Below are positions 43,301 through 56,215 of a DNA stretch of 64,000 nucleotides, piece after piece. Each line of letters starts with the position of its first letter. Position 1 is the stretch's first letter. The notes under the pieces were generated by a model, which ran no database searches, was not told the origin of the DNA, and worked only from the letters and a program-made list of their open reading frames with translations. The stretch comes from Prochilodus magdalenae (lineage: Eukaryota > Chordata > Actinopteri > Characiformes > Prochilodontidae): NCBI GenBank assembly GCA_024036415.1, contig JAMWET010004974.1, positions 858,501 to 922,500 of the forward strand, given 5' to 3'. The position numbers were made by a program, and so were the translations under genes.

Positions 43301-45570
43301 TGTTTGTGAAACAGTGATTTGACCTGCAGTTTTGAGTATTTTGGTCTCCTCTCAATCAAACACATGTGTCAGACCTTTTGAATGAACAATTTTTGTGATT
43401 TTGTGATTAAAACACATTTAAACAGACCCAGCTTTTCAGCTAGCTCTATGCATTTGTGTTGTAGTTATCAGGGGGAATCCAGTCCAGACCGTTTTTTGAA
43501 CATGGCAGGAGACAGGGCAACCAATCAGAACAGAGGACATTTCCATCAAATTTAATAAAATAAAAAAAATTAAAATTAAAAATTAAAATCTTTTTTGTGA
43601 TGTCACAGAAACCAGCACATTTAAACATATCCAGCTGTTCATCGTGCAGCAGTCTTCTAGCTCTGCTCATGCATGTTGATGTTATAAAGAATGTTTAAGT
43701 CCAGGCTGCTTTATAAATAGGGCACAGCACAAGGCTACCAACAACCAAACAAGTCTGTAATACACTAACCTCAGGGGGTGAAATTGCAGGACAGGGGCTC
43801 TTTAAAGAACCATTGTCCTTTGAATGTGGTTCTTTAATTGTATCAGCTTTTATCACCTTTATTTCTAAATCTCCTATGTCTAGATGCCTCTTACAGTGAC
43901 CTCTAAAAGGGATTACTGCTATCCCTAAACCTAATTTGGTATTATGACAGCCCTTGCTGTTCCACAGTAAGACAAGACTTTGATTACATATCAAACCCTG
44001 TAAAACATATCAGCGTACATCGTTTTGCTTTTTTAGCTGAGCCAAATAAACGATGGCTGCAAACAAGTCGGACCATTAATGATTAATTAGCTGACGTTAA
44101 AAAAATAATACTGCTGTAACTGAATTCAGAGCAACATAGCAGCACGTCTAGCATGTGTTAAGTTCTCCAGGCAACTCATTAGAGACATGCGTTCAAGAGT
44201 TCTTTATTCAAAACATGCTTTCCAGGACAAATCCATCCGACAACGCCGAGGTGGAACCGTCATACAAAGCAGTACATCTTAGGAGCACTCGCTGCAGGAC
44301 GAGGCGGAAAGATCTTGTTTTTGATATAAATATAGAAATATTTCACAGCTTTTTTTTTTCTCCAGTTTCATGAAGTCTAGCGCATCAATATTTCAGAATA
44401 TCCAAATGATCTCGCAGTGAAAGACTGTAGAGCGCAGAGCATTCCACGACTAGTCTTCGCAAATGCTTGCCTTACCGATTCCCTTAGTTCTTAGTTTGCA
44501 CCTCTTCTAATTTCCCTCCACCTACTTTCATCTCCCATCCAAGGAAATCATGTTTATTAATGGGTCGCATTGTTAATATTTAGGAGCAGAGAGAAAGTCA
44601 AGAATGTGTTTCTGTTGCCTTTGTCAGCAAAATGGCATCTTCTGTGCTTAAACTCTGAAGTCGTCTGGAAGCTCGAGCTGTTTCGTATTGTTTTCCTCAG
44701 AATTACCTCTCCAAGTGAATCAAACTCAGAATGTTATGCCTCATTTTTTCCGTGGAAAACAACAACTTGGAGCATTTGCCTTTGGATGTCTAATACATAT
44801 TTAAAGCTGAGGAGGAACGTTTTAATAGACAGTGTCAACCTCGCCGACTGATGAATTTTACATTAGACCTGGCCTTTATACTCCGACGAGGAGCCGTTAT
44901 TTCCCCAAAGGATTCACTGATATCCCAAAACAACTTTATAAGTAGTTTGGGCTTACAGTAAACACATGAGACAATGAAACAGGAGCTGAAGTGTGGGCCG
45001 CAGTAACTATAGCACCCTCCTGAATGCCGTCATAGGATGAGTCAACAGCCGTCCTAATCAGAAAAACAGCGCTGTTGACAAGCGACTCAGAAGTGGAGTT
45101 AATACTTAATAGCAGAGCTGGAGCCGCTGTTTTTCCCAGTCTGAGCTTAAACAGAGTCGCATTGACTCCAGACGGCTCGGCATCTATCTGTGCTCTTTTG
45201 TCTGCATTTTTTGTCAAAATTACTTTAATTTAATAAGAACTAATTGATTTCATGTACACAATTTATCACATAGTCTATATTATGGAAATTGCTTACAAAG
45301 GAAGCGTTTTTTTCCTTTGCTGTATGATTATGTATTTTGGGCATGGGAAAAAAGACGTTCCCAGGAAGATAGTGTATATAGTGTGTATAGGGAACGTGAC
45401 TTTTGATGTAAGTCAGTATTGGTTTATTAAATTAAGTTTGTAAAGAAAATGTTATTTGTGTATTTATTTTTGGCATAGCAGTTGTAAACCAAATCTTAAT
45501 TTAAATTGATGTATATGAAGCTCGTGTTTCTATTTTATTCTTTTATATAGATAGATTGGTGAATAGATAG

Positions 45571-45785
45571 CGTTTTAGTCCAAAGAAAAACAAGTAGCTT
45601 TAAATTAGTTAAGTTACAAAAAGGTTAAAAATGTCATTTACTTTTAATGTATGTTAGTGCAAAGAGGTTTTATAAAAAGTGATTTTGGAGTGTTTGTATA
45701 TGTTCATTCATCATGAAATTTAACACAATGGAGCAACTGAGCTTAAATGATGTCGAAAAAATGGGCAAAAATAGCCCATTTTGTA
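45571..45785. mobile_element. MITE of the 17907-18145 family (copy 3, degraded)
   Basis: GTCCAAAGAAAAACAAGTAG at the left end and TATGTTCATTCATCATGA in the interior follow the order of copy 1. The right terminus has decayed to AAAATAGCCCATTTT. Confidence 0.6.
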
Positions 45786-46468
45786 GCCCAAAATTGTTTC
45801 TTTTCATATATGTATGTCTGTTTAGACATTTCCAAAGCTCTTCAGATTGGCTATGCTGAAATCTGTGTGATGGCCGGGGGCGTTGAGATGTCAGGATTAA
45901 AGCCTTCTTACTTTTTTGAAACATTTGTTACTTTTTTGTTTGTTGCTTTTTACTGCATTTATTTCTGTTTGTATTATGGCACATAACTGCTGAATAATAT
46001 TTTGTGTTTTTTTTGTCATATTTTACACTTCTGTGCTCTAAAATGTGCAGAAAAATCACATATTTAAGTTTGTTCACTGTAGAGGATGTGTTAACTTAGT
46101 TACAGTCAACAAAATGTGTCATTTGCCCAGAGATGTTCAAACATTTGCATATGATTTGTCCCTCAGGGATCTTTGTTTAAGTGGAAGTCTCATATTTTCT
46201 TTAGAATCTGTTAAAACAGTAGCCGGTACCCACTGACCCACTATGCAGTGTTTCATGCAGACGAGTGTAGCTGTTCTCTGTGGTTGCCTGTCAGTAAATA
46301 ATCTCAAACTGCATTAAATCCTCTGAGACTCTGCTTTGTGGCCTGACAAAGTGTTTCCATTGTGGCCTAAAGCAGTTGAAACAGAAGTACAGAATGGGTC
46401 ACGGCTGAAACAGATGCTGAACGTGTCATACCTGTGTGTTGCTCTCTGAGTGGTAATCTGATTCTTAC

Positions 46469-46470
<2 letters not shown>

Positions 46471-46517
<47 letters not shown>
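46471..46517. repeat. GT microsatellite, ~23 copies
   Basis: A perfect GT run. The Cys-Val repeat open frames across it are artefacts. Confidence 0.97.
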
Positions 46518-46518
<1 letters not shown>

Positions 46519-49500
46519 ATGGCAGCCGTGCTCCACGTGCACACACTCATGGTTGTGGTCAGACTCCCATGTGGGGCAGAGGGAGGTGTTTTGTCCTTCA
46601 GTGTTAATGGCTTGGTTTTCATGTGCAGTGAGAATGTGTGTGCAAACACACACGCTTTGCCCAGATCTAACGTATGTGTTGCTATGCATGGTGACCAAGC
46701 AGTTCAAGAGGCATGCATTCTGTCTCATTTGCCCTGTCAATTTTAATTAGGAATGTGATGGAGAACAGGAAACGTGTCCTGACCACCTTTTGTTCTTCTC
46801 CATATCTTTTTTTTTCCTGGTCTCAGTGGAAGCAGACGTAATGCCATGTTTTTCAGACTGATTTTCTTTGGAGACTCTTTCATTTTAGTGTTGTCCCAGC
46901 GCTGATATCGTGTGAGAATGTTGAACACGTTTTTACAAACGTCTCAGACAAAGACTCATCAGAATTCAGCGATCTAATCTCCAGCGAAAACATCTTTTAA
47001 ATGCAGCGCTCCCCTCTCGCAGGTTCTGGACGTTTTGTGTTTTTAAGGGTAACGCTATTCTGGGGAATGGGAGACGGACAGTTTGACTTCCAGTTCTTCT
47101 CTTATTGTTTAGATATCAAAGATGTACATTTTAAAAGGGAAATAAAGCATTACAAGGGCCCATTTGAAAACACTCGATTTCCCCTGTGGTGAAGTATGGA
47201 GCCACAGTTGGAAGGGGAAACCAAGGATGAGAGATACTGCCAATGCAGCGCGTCCGTTTCTCTCTCCGCCACTGGCCCGGCTCATTCCGTGCATTTCTAC
47301 GTTCTGTTTTTCCTTATAGCCCTGGTGTGTATCATATTATAAATATTTTAAAGTAATGCCCTAGTCAAAGAAAATTCTGCATTCCAGCGGAGGTTAAATC
47401 AATACAGTGTGCCGGCTTTGGCTGTGGCCGTGTTGGGCAGAACAGGTAGAGCCTTGTTAAGTGTGGAGCCTCTGTAGTGCTGGACTCACTTCATTATGGT
47501 AGAGTCAAAACAGCCATGTGGAGTCAAAGTCCACTTATCTGAATGTTCAATATTTTCCTCCATAAACTGCCCCAAACCTCCACACACTAAAACCGCCTGC
47601 TAAATTAAGCATTACGAGAGAGCCATTTAGAACATGTCAAGGTTTTTCCTCCCTTATTCTGTGTGCGCTTATTTATCTGTGTCCTTCGTCCCACTCTGCA
47701 TAGTGTAACTAACAGAAGTATGGAAGTGTCTTACTCTTTAACTCCTTAGCAGTGAAACTTGTAGCTACACTGTGAATAAGCCTTAGGGTTAAAACCATGT
47801 ATCCAGACAGTTTTTTCTTGTGCATAAAATGTTAGAAAACACGATGTCTACAATAAAAGAACAAGAAAATCCTGTTTAGAAAAAGTGAGTGATATTTTTG
47901 AACTATTGTTAAAGGTTCAAATTTGGTCCCCAGCTTTTTCCTTGCTGCCAGCGACTGAATTAGTTCAGAGGACCTTCCTACTGATGGAACTAATTTAGTC
48001 ACTGACATCAGGTATTAGTTGTAGTTATCGTCCAATAATGCTGGGCTGCTACTAAGACATATTTGTAAATGGCTAAACAAGCTTATTAGTTTGGTCTTAT
48101 TCATTTTTATTCTAATATCTATGTTTTTTTTTGAGCAAATCAGCTAGAAATTAGAAATTTGTGTCCTGGTGCAGAAATCTTTTTTTTTTTCCCATGTATG
48201 TTTATCTGTTGATGCTAATGTGCTTCGGATGCTTAGGGCTGAAAATTGTTTCTGGAAACCACAGTTTAAAAGTATGAGCCACAAATGAAATATTATACTA
48301 CATTATTGAATATTGTCTTAGCAGAGGTTGTGAACTGGCAGTCTGGCATACAGCATTCATATCCTTAATAGTTGTCAGGAACATCACAGTTTTCCCAAAG
48401 TCATTTAACTCAGCCAGTTCTGTACATAAGCATTAATACAATGTGGAAATAGAGACCTCTATCTGGATTATCATCACTGAGAAATATCACATTTATATCT
48501 GTGGAGTTACAAATGCAGGAGCAAGAATCAAATGCAAGTGTGTTTGCACCGCAGCTCAGCGTCACCAAAACGTTCTGCTACTTGCTCTAGAGTACAATTA
48601 GTACATCATCAAATATTAGTTTAACATATCAGTCTAAACCTCCCAGTAATGCCAATCATTTATAAGACAGTATCCTTTGATACCAATACAATTTTGATTT
48701 TATCATCCAGCCCTAAAATGAGCTCTCACTGCCCAGAGGAATAGACTTTTTCTCAGTTTTGCATGTATAAATGCACAAATCTTGATTCAATTCAGTTCAT
48801 TCCCCCTTACAGTATTAGGCAATGGCCAATAACAAGCGACAAAGAAAAGTTTCTGAATGAAAAGTGTTTTCTGAATGAAGAAGCTTTAGACTAAATTGTG
48901 TTCTGGCTCTTTTACAGTAGAGCTCTGATGTGACCGTGCTCTTTCTGTGATCCATTTCGCAGATGTCTGTAGCGTGTGCCATGCCGCATGGCACGGGGAG
49001 CAATTAGTTAATGGAAGAATTTGCCTAAGTTGATTTGAGAGCTGTACGCTTCCTCGAAAATGCATTTACATCAGCACGGGCAGCATCCTGTTATAAGATG
49101 TGCTCACTCTACATTCTCAGTATTCCTCACTTATTTACAGGCCCGACTCCATTAAACAGTGATGTATCAGAGAGATCGGGAGGCTGGCTATGATTTAAGG
49201 ATGGTTTGTGGCCACTCTGATGGTTTGTTGACTGGGTTTCTATGTTACAGAAGTCGGGTTTCTTCGTGTTATGGGACTATTTATTGTTTCCCAGTTTTAA
49301 TGTTATGTTTGGCAGAGTCGGACTGCACGGTTAAGTGTTTGATTATTTTCTCAGAAGCTCTCTCCAAGTTCGTAAGAGACATCAATGCCTGCCTTTGTCA
49401 TCTCGAGGAACACATTGGATATACTCTGTGGGGAAGAAATGTTTATCATTTGTCATGTTATGAATGAAGCGCGTGTGCCCTTTTCGCTGCATGTTCATAA

Positions 49501-50251
49501 TTTGCTCGTTATTGACATTTCACAGACAGAACCGGAGTTAGGTGTACGTCATTGTGCTTATCGATTTGCTTATTAGTGAAATCCAGTTTTGAAAAAAGAG
49601 CCACATCACTCTACATTATTACTGAGTTGTAAATGGCATTACTACGATATGAGTGCTATTACTGGTCATGGCAGTGATTGCATTAAGGTTATGCTTACTG
49701 TCAGACCCTGTCACAGTTATTCTTTACTGTCAGACACGGTGTCACCACAAACACATCTTTATCCTAGGCTTAATGGTGGAATAGAATAGCCTGTCAATAG
49801 TTTTACTTTTAAGATCCAACATGTTTGTTTCTAATTCTGTGATTCATCCTTCTGTATCTTTCTGATTTTTCTATCTTTGAAGTCATCTGGCTGAAAAATC
49901 GGCTTATGCAACATCTGTCCATATCAGATTACTTTCCAATCCTTTGAAGGGTTCAGTCATTTTTCTTCAAGCCTTTCTATTTACCACGTTGTTTGCAAAC
50001 CATCTAACTATTTTTTTTTTTTCGGTGGGTTTGGGGGGGTCATGCACTCTTACAGACTTTCATTTGATATTGCGCATTTGTCCTCAGATTTGATTAAAAT
50101 TGTCCAAATGTTGTAGATAATTACAGGTTCTGAGACAGATGATGATCTGTTCCCCTTATTCATCACACATGGTGAATATGTTTCAGACATTCAATGTTCA
50201 CTTTAGAAAAAGGCCTCCATTGATGTTCAGACTAAGATAAACGGCATCTGA

Positions 50252-51156
50252 TTAAAGGGGAATTCCGCTGATTTTTTAAAATGCATAATTAAATCATTAA
50301 AATGTAAACAACTTATTCATAATGATCTCACATGCTCCGTTCTGGAGAAATTTCCAGAGTCATGATAGTTCACAGTGTTGGTGATAGGAACCAGATATCT
50401 GTTTAAGTGCCTCTTTGCAATGAAATGGCTGTTTCTGCTGCCTACAATCTTATAGGACTGTTTTAAGAGCCAAACCGTTAAGCTGATGGATAGCAGCGAG
50501 TGGGCTGAGCGATTTTGGGAAGAATATTTAATTTGATCTTTCTGATCAGTAGTGCGACTGCGATTTAAACGCCAATTATTATTTTCTGGAAGCCCAAGTC
50601 CAAGCGTGTTATTTGGTCAGTAAGACCAGAGCAACCCTTTCTCAGATAGCTGTGGTTGTGATGCCACAGCATGTAGTTATTTGGCTGCCTCTGATTGTCT
50701 AACACACTGTCTAACACACCTACAGGCAGCTTTACAAACTCTGCTATTATTTAAATTTTTCCCACATTAAGGCACATTTTTGATAAAATAGGCTGTTTTT
50801 GAAATTGCATTTTTTAAATTGTGATATAAGACTCATGTTTCAGCCCTAGCAGCAAGGTACTGCAAAACTAAACAGAACCCAAAGAAAGCAGACCTTTTCA
50901 AATTTACCTGTGTTTTTAATTATGAATATTACATATAAAAACGCAGAAGACGCTTATAAGCTTACTGCTTATTTGGGTTAGTAAATTAAATAGCGGTGTT
51001 AGTGTTGTAGACACAGCCTCTGGTTCCTATCACCACCACTGTAAAGAAAATCTGTGAAGTATCTCTGTGATTCTTCTTGATTCATCGTTTTACATCAAAC
51101 CATTCTGAATCACTTGTATCTCAGTGATTAAAAACAGTGGACTTCCTCCTTTTTAA
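50252..51156. mobile_element. 905-bp element with TTAA ends (copy 2 of the 29815 family)
   Basis: The left end TTAAAGGGGAATTCCGCTGA and right end CAGTGGACTTCCTCCTTTTTAA are inverted with few mismatches. Internal GTTGGTGATAGGAACCAG (near 50380) and CTGGTTCCTATCACCACCAC (near 51025) match the 29815-30296 copy and form an inner inverted pair. The extra length between about 50450 and 51000 may be insertion or a fuller version of the element. No transposase frame was seen. Confidence 0.65.
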
Positions 51157-51501
51157 CCCATCCTGAAGTGGGCTAGGTACACAGTGTACACACGGAGGTT
51201 TGAGGTTTAGCACAAACGTCAGTGAGCAGATGTAATGCGCTTATAGATAATGGTGTGTTTAAAGGACCCTAATTAGCCCCTGGTCATGGCCTCAAACCAG
51301 TAGTCAGACTGAAGTCACTCAAGCCTGCTAGCTCAGAAAGTCTTGCGTCGATGTAAATAGGATTGTAAGAAGGCGGAGCAAGTTGGGAGTCTAAAATTCC
51401 CCTAAATTAAAAAAAAATACCCCATTGTTTTAAAAGTTCTGTGTCTTTATTAACCTTTAACTCTGCCTTTAATTAGCCATGCTTCTCTTGGGTGCCTGGA
51501 C

Positions 51502-51550
51502 CTCTTTCTCTCTCTTTTTCTCTCTCTTTTTCTCTCTCTCTCTCTCTCTT
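51502..51550. repeat. CT-rich microsatellite
   Basis: TCTCTC runs separated by TTTTTC, about 49 bp. Confidence 0.9.
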
Positions 51551-53494
51551 GGGTAGTTGGGTCGCCTTTCCTCTATTAATATTGTTTTTCTAGCGCAAAG
51601 GAGAGCTGTGATAACCAATTAGCAGAATGAACCCACACCATTCAGCCTGTGAGACCACCACGCTTCCCCAAAATGAGAAGCACATGGACCTGGGAGCTGT
51701 GCAGCACGCTTGTAATTGATTAGTGATGGCTGCAAAAACGCGCTCAGAGTTAAACATCTGTCCTCTTTGTGTGATAACCCAGAGTCGCCTCTGGGACATC
51801 CAGAAGATGAGTGCAATAGAACTCCATCAGATCTGGCTGAAATGGAGCGTGCCTCATTTACTGCTTAGTTTATTCAAGGCGGGAAAGAAAGCTGTATTTA
51901 CATGTGAGTTTGGGTCTGAATATTGTTACTGACTGAAGTCTGTTATTATTGTCTTGCTTATTGTCTTAGTACTTCAGATCCTTCCTGGGCAGTCTTGACA
52001 TGGACGTACAGTTCTGAGATAAACCTGTAAGTGGTATAGAGTATTTGCATGTGGGGTCTCTTCTTTTTATTTTCAGGTCTATCTGTTAAAAGGTTCTTCA
52101 GAACAAAATCTATGGTATCACTGCTTTTGGCACCCGATAATAATGGCTATAATAATAATGATGATAAAGATAAAAAGTTTTTATATTTTGAAAAACAGAT
52201 ATGTTAAGTGAGCGGACGCTGTTTCTTTTCTTATCTTAAAAATCAGCTCAGTTCTGACAAAGCCATTCACTCTTGCTGATTTCTAAACCAACGTTAGCTT
52301 GTGGTCAGAGGACTCTAGCAGCATGAGGTTTCACAGCTCTGGTGCTCATGGCCCTCGTGTTTCAGTGACACCGTCTTTTAATGCCTCGATGTACACAGAC
52401 AGTGATGACAAAACCATGTAGCCCATTCTGGCTGGCCCAGTCCCAGTAGCCAGAGTGAGTGTTCCTGCTAGAGTGTGCGGCACTTGCAGGATCATGAGGA
52501 GGCTTCTGATGAAAATGCTGTAAGTATATTGTTTCTTGGCTTTGTTTAAGAATCTCAGATTCACTATTTTTGCCCTCTGGGTGTGGAGGGTGCTGGAAAC
52601 GTGCCTAATTTAGTTTTGTTGTATATTTTGCATGTGTTAGAATAGTTTGAAAATGTGTGGTATTCAAATCTACTTTGCATACGTTTTGTTTCTCGCTGGT
52701 GGTTTTTCTGTTTTGTTATCCCGTGTCTCACGACTCCCCCCCCCCATGATGCCCTCATGGTGTCCTAGTCTAAGGTCTGGCCTGGACATCCTAAAAAAAG
52801 CATTGTGGAGACTTTTCTAGAACATTTCTGTGCCCCATCAGATGAAAAAAAGAAAAAAAAAAGCTGAATTTTTATTTCCGACGTCTGCTTCCTGTTCGTG
52901 TTTGAAGAAGAAGAAATCAAAACTAAGCTGCTGAGGAGGAGAGGGAAAAGAGTTTTAGGTCCGCTTTACATTTGTGTGTAGGAGCGATTCATTTCCATGG
53001 ATGTGGATGTTATGTGAGCGCTCGCATGCGCTCAGCTCTCCCTCTCTCTCTCTTTCTCCGCTTTGCCTGTAAACTAGCTTTAACCACACCGGGTTCTACA
53101 CATAATCCACAGCTACTTCCATGGTCAATTTTAGACTTGAATTTTTCCACATCTTGTTTTAATGTCGGCCTGTAAATTGAAACGGAGGGTCTGTTTATAC
53201 ATCCGAAAACTTTTTTCCCCCCCTTTTTTTCCCCCCACTCCTTCCATAAATATAGTTTTAAGTTATACAAACATGTCAGCTTCTTAGCATGTTTGCAAAA
53301 GTAAACAGCGCGACATTGACATTTGTAAAGTGGCTTTCTGCTTTGTGCTCTGTGTCCGATCTGATCAGAAGCGCGTGTATGTACGTGTGAGTGGTCGTTG
53401 ACCCGGAGCTGCTGGTGCCTTCCGCAGAGGTGGCTTCCGAATAACCCGCGCCTGAACCACCACACAAATGAAAATAATTTTTCACAGCACTTAC

Positions 53495-53552
53495 CCCAGA
53501 AGAAGTTCTGCTGACACGGAGTGACCGAGCTGAAAAGACTGTTAGACGCCAT
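53495..53552 (-). CDS. runx2: runx2 distal (P1) first coding exon, isoform II start
   Basis: The minus-strand ATG at 53552 encodes MASNSLFSSVTPCQQNFFW plus one G before donor GTAAGTGCTG. This nearly matches the mammalian P1/type-II RUNX2 N-terminus (MASNSLFS-VTPCQQ-FFW). Spliced to 27531 it continues EPSSSRRF in frame. P1 drives the bone-enriched isoform in mammals. I chose this ATG rather than the GTG six bases upstream because it starts the conserved peptide. The exon lies in antisense orientation inside supt3h intron 2. Reading past the donor gives a long chance frame that is not part of the protein. Confidence 0.97.
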
Positions 53553-53790
53553 AGCCACACTTGGTTATCCTCGGAGGATATTTCTCCTTTTGGTGAAGGG
53601 TCGTGGTGACCCTTGATGTCCTAAACTGAGAACACAAAACCATATCAGGGCAAATGGATGAAAAAAAGAAAAAAAATCACAAACAAACAAACAAAAAAAA
53701 AAACAACACGCAAGTCGCCCCCTCCCTCTCCCCCCACTCTTAAATATAGTTAATGAACTGTGTGCACACAAATTTGGGTATTGCCACAAT
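53553..53790 (-). promoter_or_regulatory. runx2: runx2 P1 promoter and 5' UTR
   Basis: On the minus strand, TATATTTA at 53741-53748 lies about 190 bp upstream of the P1 ATG and is followed by a G-rich purine run (AGTGGGGGGAGAGGGAGGGG). A TATA box here would put initiation near 53715 with a ~160-nt leader. The leader carries T-rich TTTG repeats (53679-53704) and a 33-codon uORF overlapping the start codon. A TTGTGGCAAT motif at 53773-53782 and an ACCACA at 53459-53464 (just inside the intron) resemble RUNX sites, but only the latter fits the consensus fully. Mammalian RUNX2 P1 is known to be autoregulated. Confidence 0.5.
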
Positions 53791-55050
53791 GTCAGAAACA
53801 GGCTGAGTAAAGAGTACAGGCACAGATATTGGATGGAGCAGAATCGAGGCGTATATGAGTGTGGTTAGAATCTACTTACTGACTCGCTGGGTCTCTGGGA
53901 CTGGGGTTGACCCGCGCCGATTAACCATTTACACCCCAGTGGCTCCCTCCTGTCGTCCTGGGGAAAACTCTGCGCACCGCACTTGTGGTTCTGTGGTTGT
54001 TTGTGAGGGGAATGAAACATTCTCACAATCCAAAAACGTGTAAGCTTTAAAACACACTTTTTTTTCCCCTCCTCGTGGGCTGTTACTGGAGAGGCTGGGT
54101 CATGTGTTTAGTGACATCAGAGCACAAAAGTGGAGTGGGACAGCCTATCGTCCTCCTTTTCTCTCACTTTTTTTTCCCCTCTTTCTTTCTTTCTTTTTTT
54201 TTTTTTGGTTTCCTCCTCACATCCACAGGGATGGAGCTGCGGCTGTGTGAGGCAGGGGCTGGAGCGCTCGGCTTTTCAGCGCAGCTCCAGCTCGCTGGCA
54301 CACGGAGAGCTTTTTTTTTTCTCCCCTCTTTTTTTTTTGCGCTGCTTAAAATGCCTCTTGTGCACTTTGTTAGCGTCGGGGCACAAAAATCCTGGAGCTG
54401 TGATGATTAACAGTAATTTACATCTGCTTACATCTGTCTTCCTGTTTCTAATGGGGCTCCTGATAAGTGCAGCTCCTTCTCTCCTCCGGACTGCTGTCAC
54501 GTCCTTCATCTCTTCCGATATTTACTATTTCCTTCTGTTCTGCGTGCCCCCCCTATGGCCTTTCATCTTAATGATTTTTTTTTTTTTTTCTTGGATATAA
54601 TAGATGACTCAACACGCTCCCTATTGTGTATGTATGAGCTGTGTGTGCTGTGTAATCTGCCCGGCTAGCAGTGACAGTCTGGGGACTCCTGTGTTAAGCT
54701 TTGAATCATGTCTGTCTCTGAACGTCCTGCAGTGGAGACACGCTTTCCTGCCCACTTCTCAGTAGTGGGGAATTAGCAGCAGTGATTCATCAGTCTCGCA
54801 CACCTCAAGGGCCTGACGCTTTGGCAACAGGTCAGAACGTTCATTTTGTTAGCTGGGAAAAGCTGGTAAAAGTTCAGTGGATTTTTTATTTTGAGGTCAC
54901 TTTAGGTGAATTTATGTAGTTACCCAGCTGCTGAATTTCACTTTATCATATGGAAATAAATAAGATGTATTGATGTACAACAGTTCAAATTATATATTGT
55001 TTTTATTGTTAGAGAGATAAAAATGTGCTGTATATTATAATTACTGGTTG

Positions 55051-55055
<5 letters not shown>

Positions 55056-55095
<40 letters not shown>
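55056..55095. repeat. TA microsatellite
   Basis: 40-bp TA run, followed by a T-rich stretch. Confidence 0.93.
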
Positions 55096-55098
<3 letters not shown>

Positions 55099-56196
55099 TT
55101 TATTTTTTTTTTTTGTATTAGAAATAAAAAAAAAAATTTATAGGATACATTATGTTTTTTCCCCATGCCCTCTATAGTAAATGAGGATTTCATACTATAA
55201 AGCGAATATAAAATTAATGGAAGTCTCAGCGCGGATGGCAGTAGAGGATGTGGCTAAGCTGTAACGGGAAACATTTCACCCACAACAAGCTGCGCTCTAA
55301 ACTGCCTCCCAGCGTTCTTAAGTGATGTGATGATATGCCTCCAATAGTACATTAAGCATCCGTTCCATTAAACATTATTACTGCTGCGCTTTGTATTTAT
55401 TTGGTAGCTTTGAGTTTTTACTCTCAAGCAATTTAAACAATTCCAGCCTGAATTTGATTGCCTTTATATAATGAATCATCTCTGTCATTTCTAGTATTTG
55501 TGTCTGTTGCAATCTGCCTGGTGGAACAGTCGTGGCTTTTCTGTGCATTCTGTTGGTATTGCCGATCTGCTTTTCTTTTTAATGCGTGCCTGTGCGGCAG
55601 CTGGGAGTGTCTGTGCTGTGTTGGGTTAGCCGTGGTGGTCCTCGTGCAAGCTTCGCTTTTTCGTGGCCAGTGTGAAAAGAGAAACCGGAATGTGTGTGCC
55701 CTTTTTCAGGCCTGGCTTTAGCTTGGCCCGCTTTAGCGTAGACCACACAGGCATAAACAGGGCATTAGATGGTAGAACATTATTCCTGGCTTGTGGAAAA
55801 GTCCACACTAATGCCTCCTGGAGACATTATTCCCCCCACTAGATGATTTCACACATTAAAAAATGACCTCTATTGTTGGTGTTATTGCTGCAGCCCTGTT
55901 GAAATACTGTTTTATTTATATATATGTATGTATTGAATGTTGGAACTTTGGGTTTTGGTATTCGTATACTCGGGTCGTTTGTAGAAGTATACCCAAAATA
56001 GCTATGAAACTTGAGTATAATATAATTTGTAGCTTGTTTGGGGAGCTACCTGATCTGGGCTCATTTAGCCTTCGAAAACAAAGGCACCATCCTGTATATG
56101 GATGTGATGGCTGTTTGGACTTTTGAGGATGTATAATAAATACGCTGTAACTTTTTCCCTTGTTGTACACCTCCTTGTTATTGCACCTTTCAGTGT

Positions 56197-56215
56197 TGTT
56201 GTTGTTGTTGTTGAA
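56197..56215. repeat. GTT trinucleotide run
   Basis: About six GTT copies; short. Confidence 0.8.

Larger units (their letters stand above)
35513..53494 (+). other. supt3h: supt3h intron 2, part left of runx2 P1
   Basis: An 18-kb segment that is intronic for both genes. Besides simple repeats (TA at 36090-36154, GT at 46471-46517, CT at 51502-51550) it holds a TSPY-free, gene-free mixture of MITEs (45571-45785, 50252-51156), a repeat-like stretch near 40094-40360 and AT-rich DNA. I searched it for histone-fold coding sequence of supt3h and saw none. Conserved enhancers are likely in such a locus but cannot be identified from a single sequence. Confidence 0.6.

Noticed and set aside
46465..46750. 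Cys-Val and His-Thr repeat proteins
   Set aside because: They are translations of the GT microsatellite in several frames on both strands.
53010..53558. 182-codon minus-strand frame beginning with the runx2 P1 peptide
   Set aside because: Only the first 19 codons are conserved RUNX2. The frame then runs through a clear GTAAGT donor into intron, and the spliced product continues at 27531.
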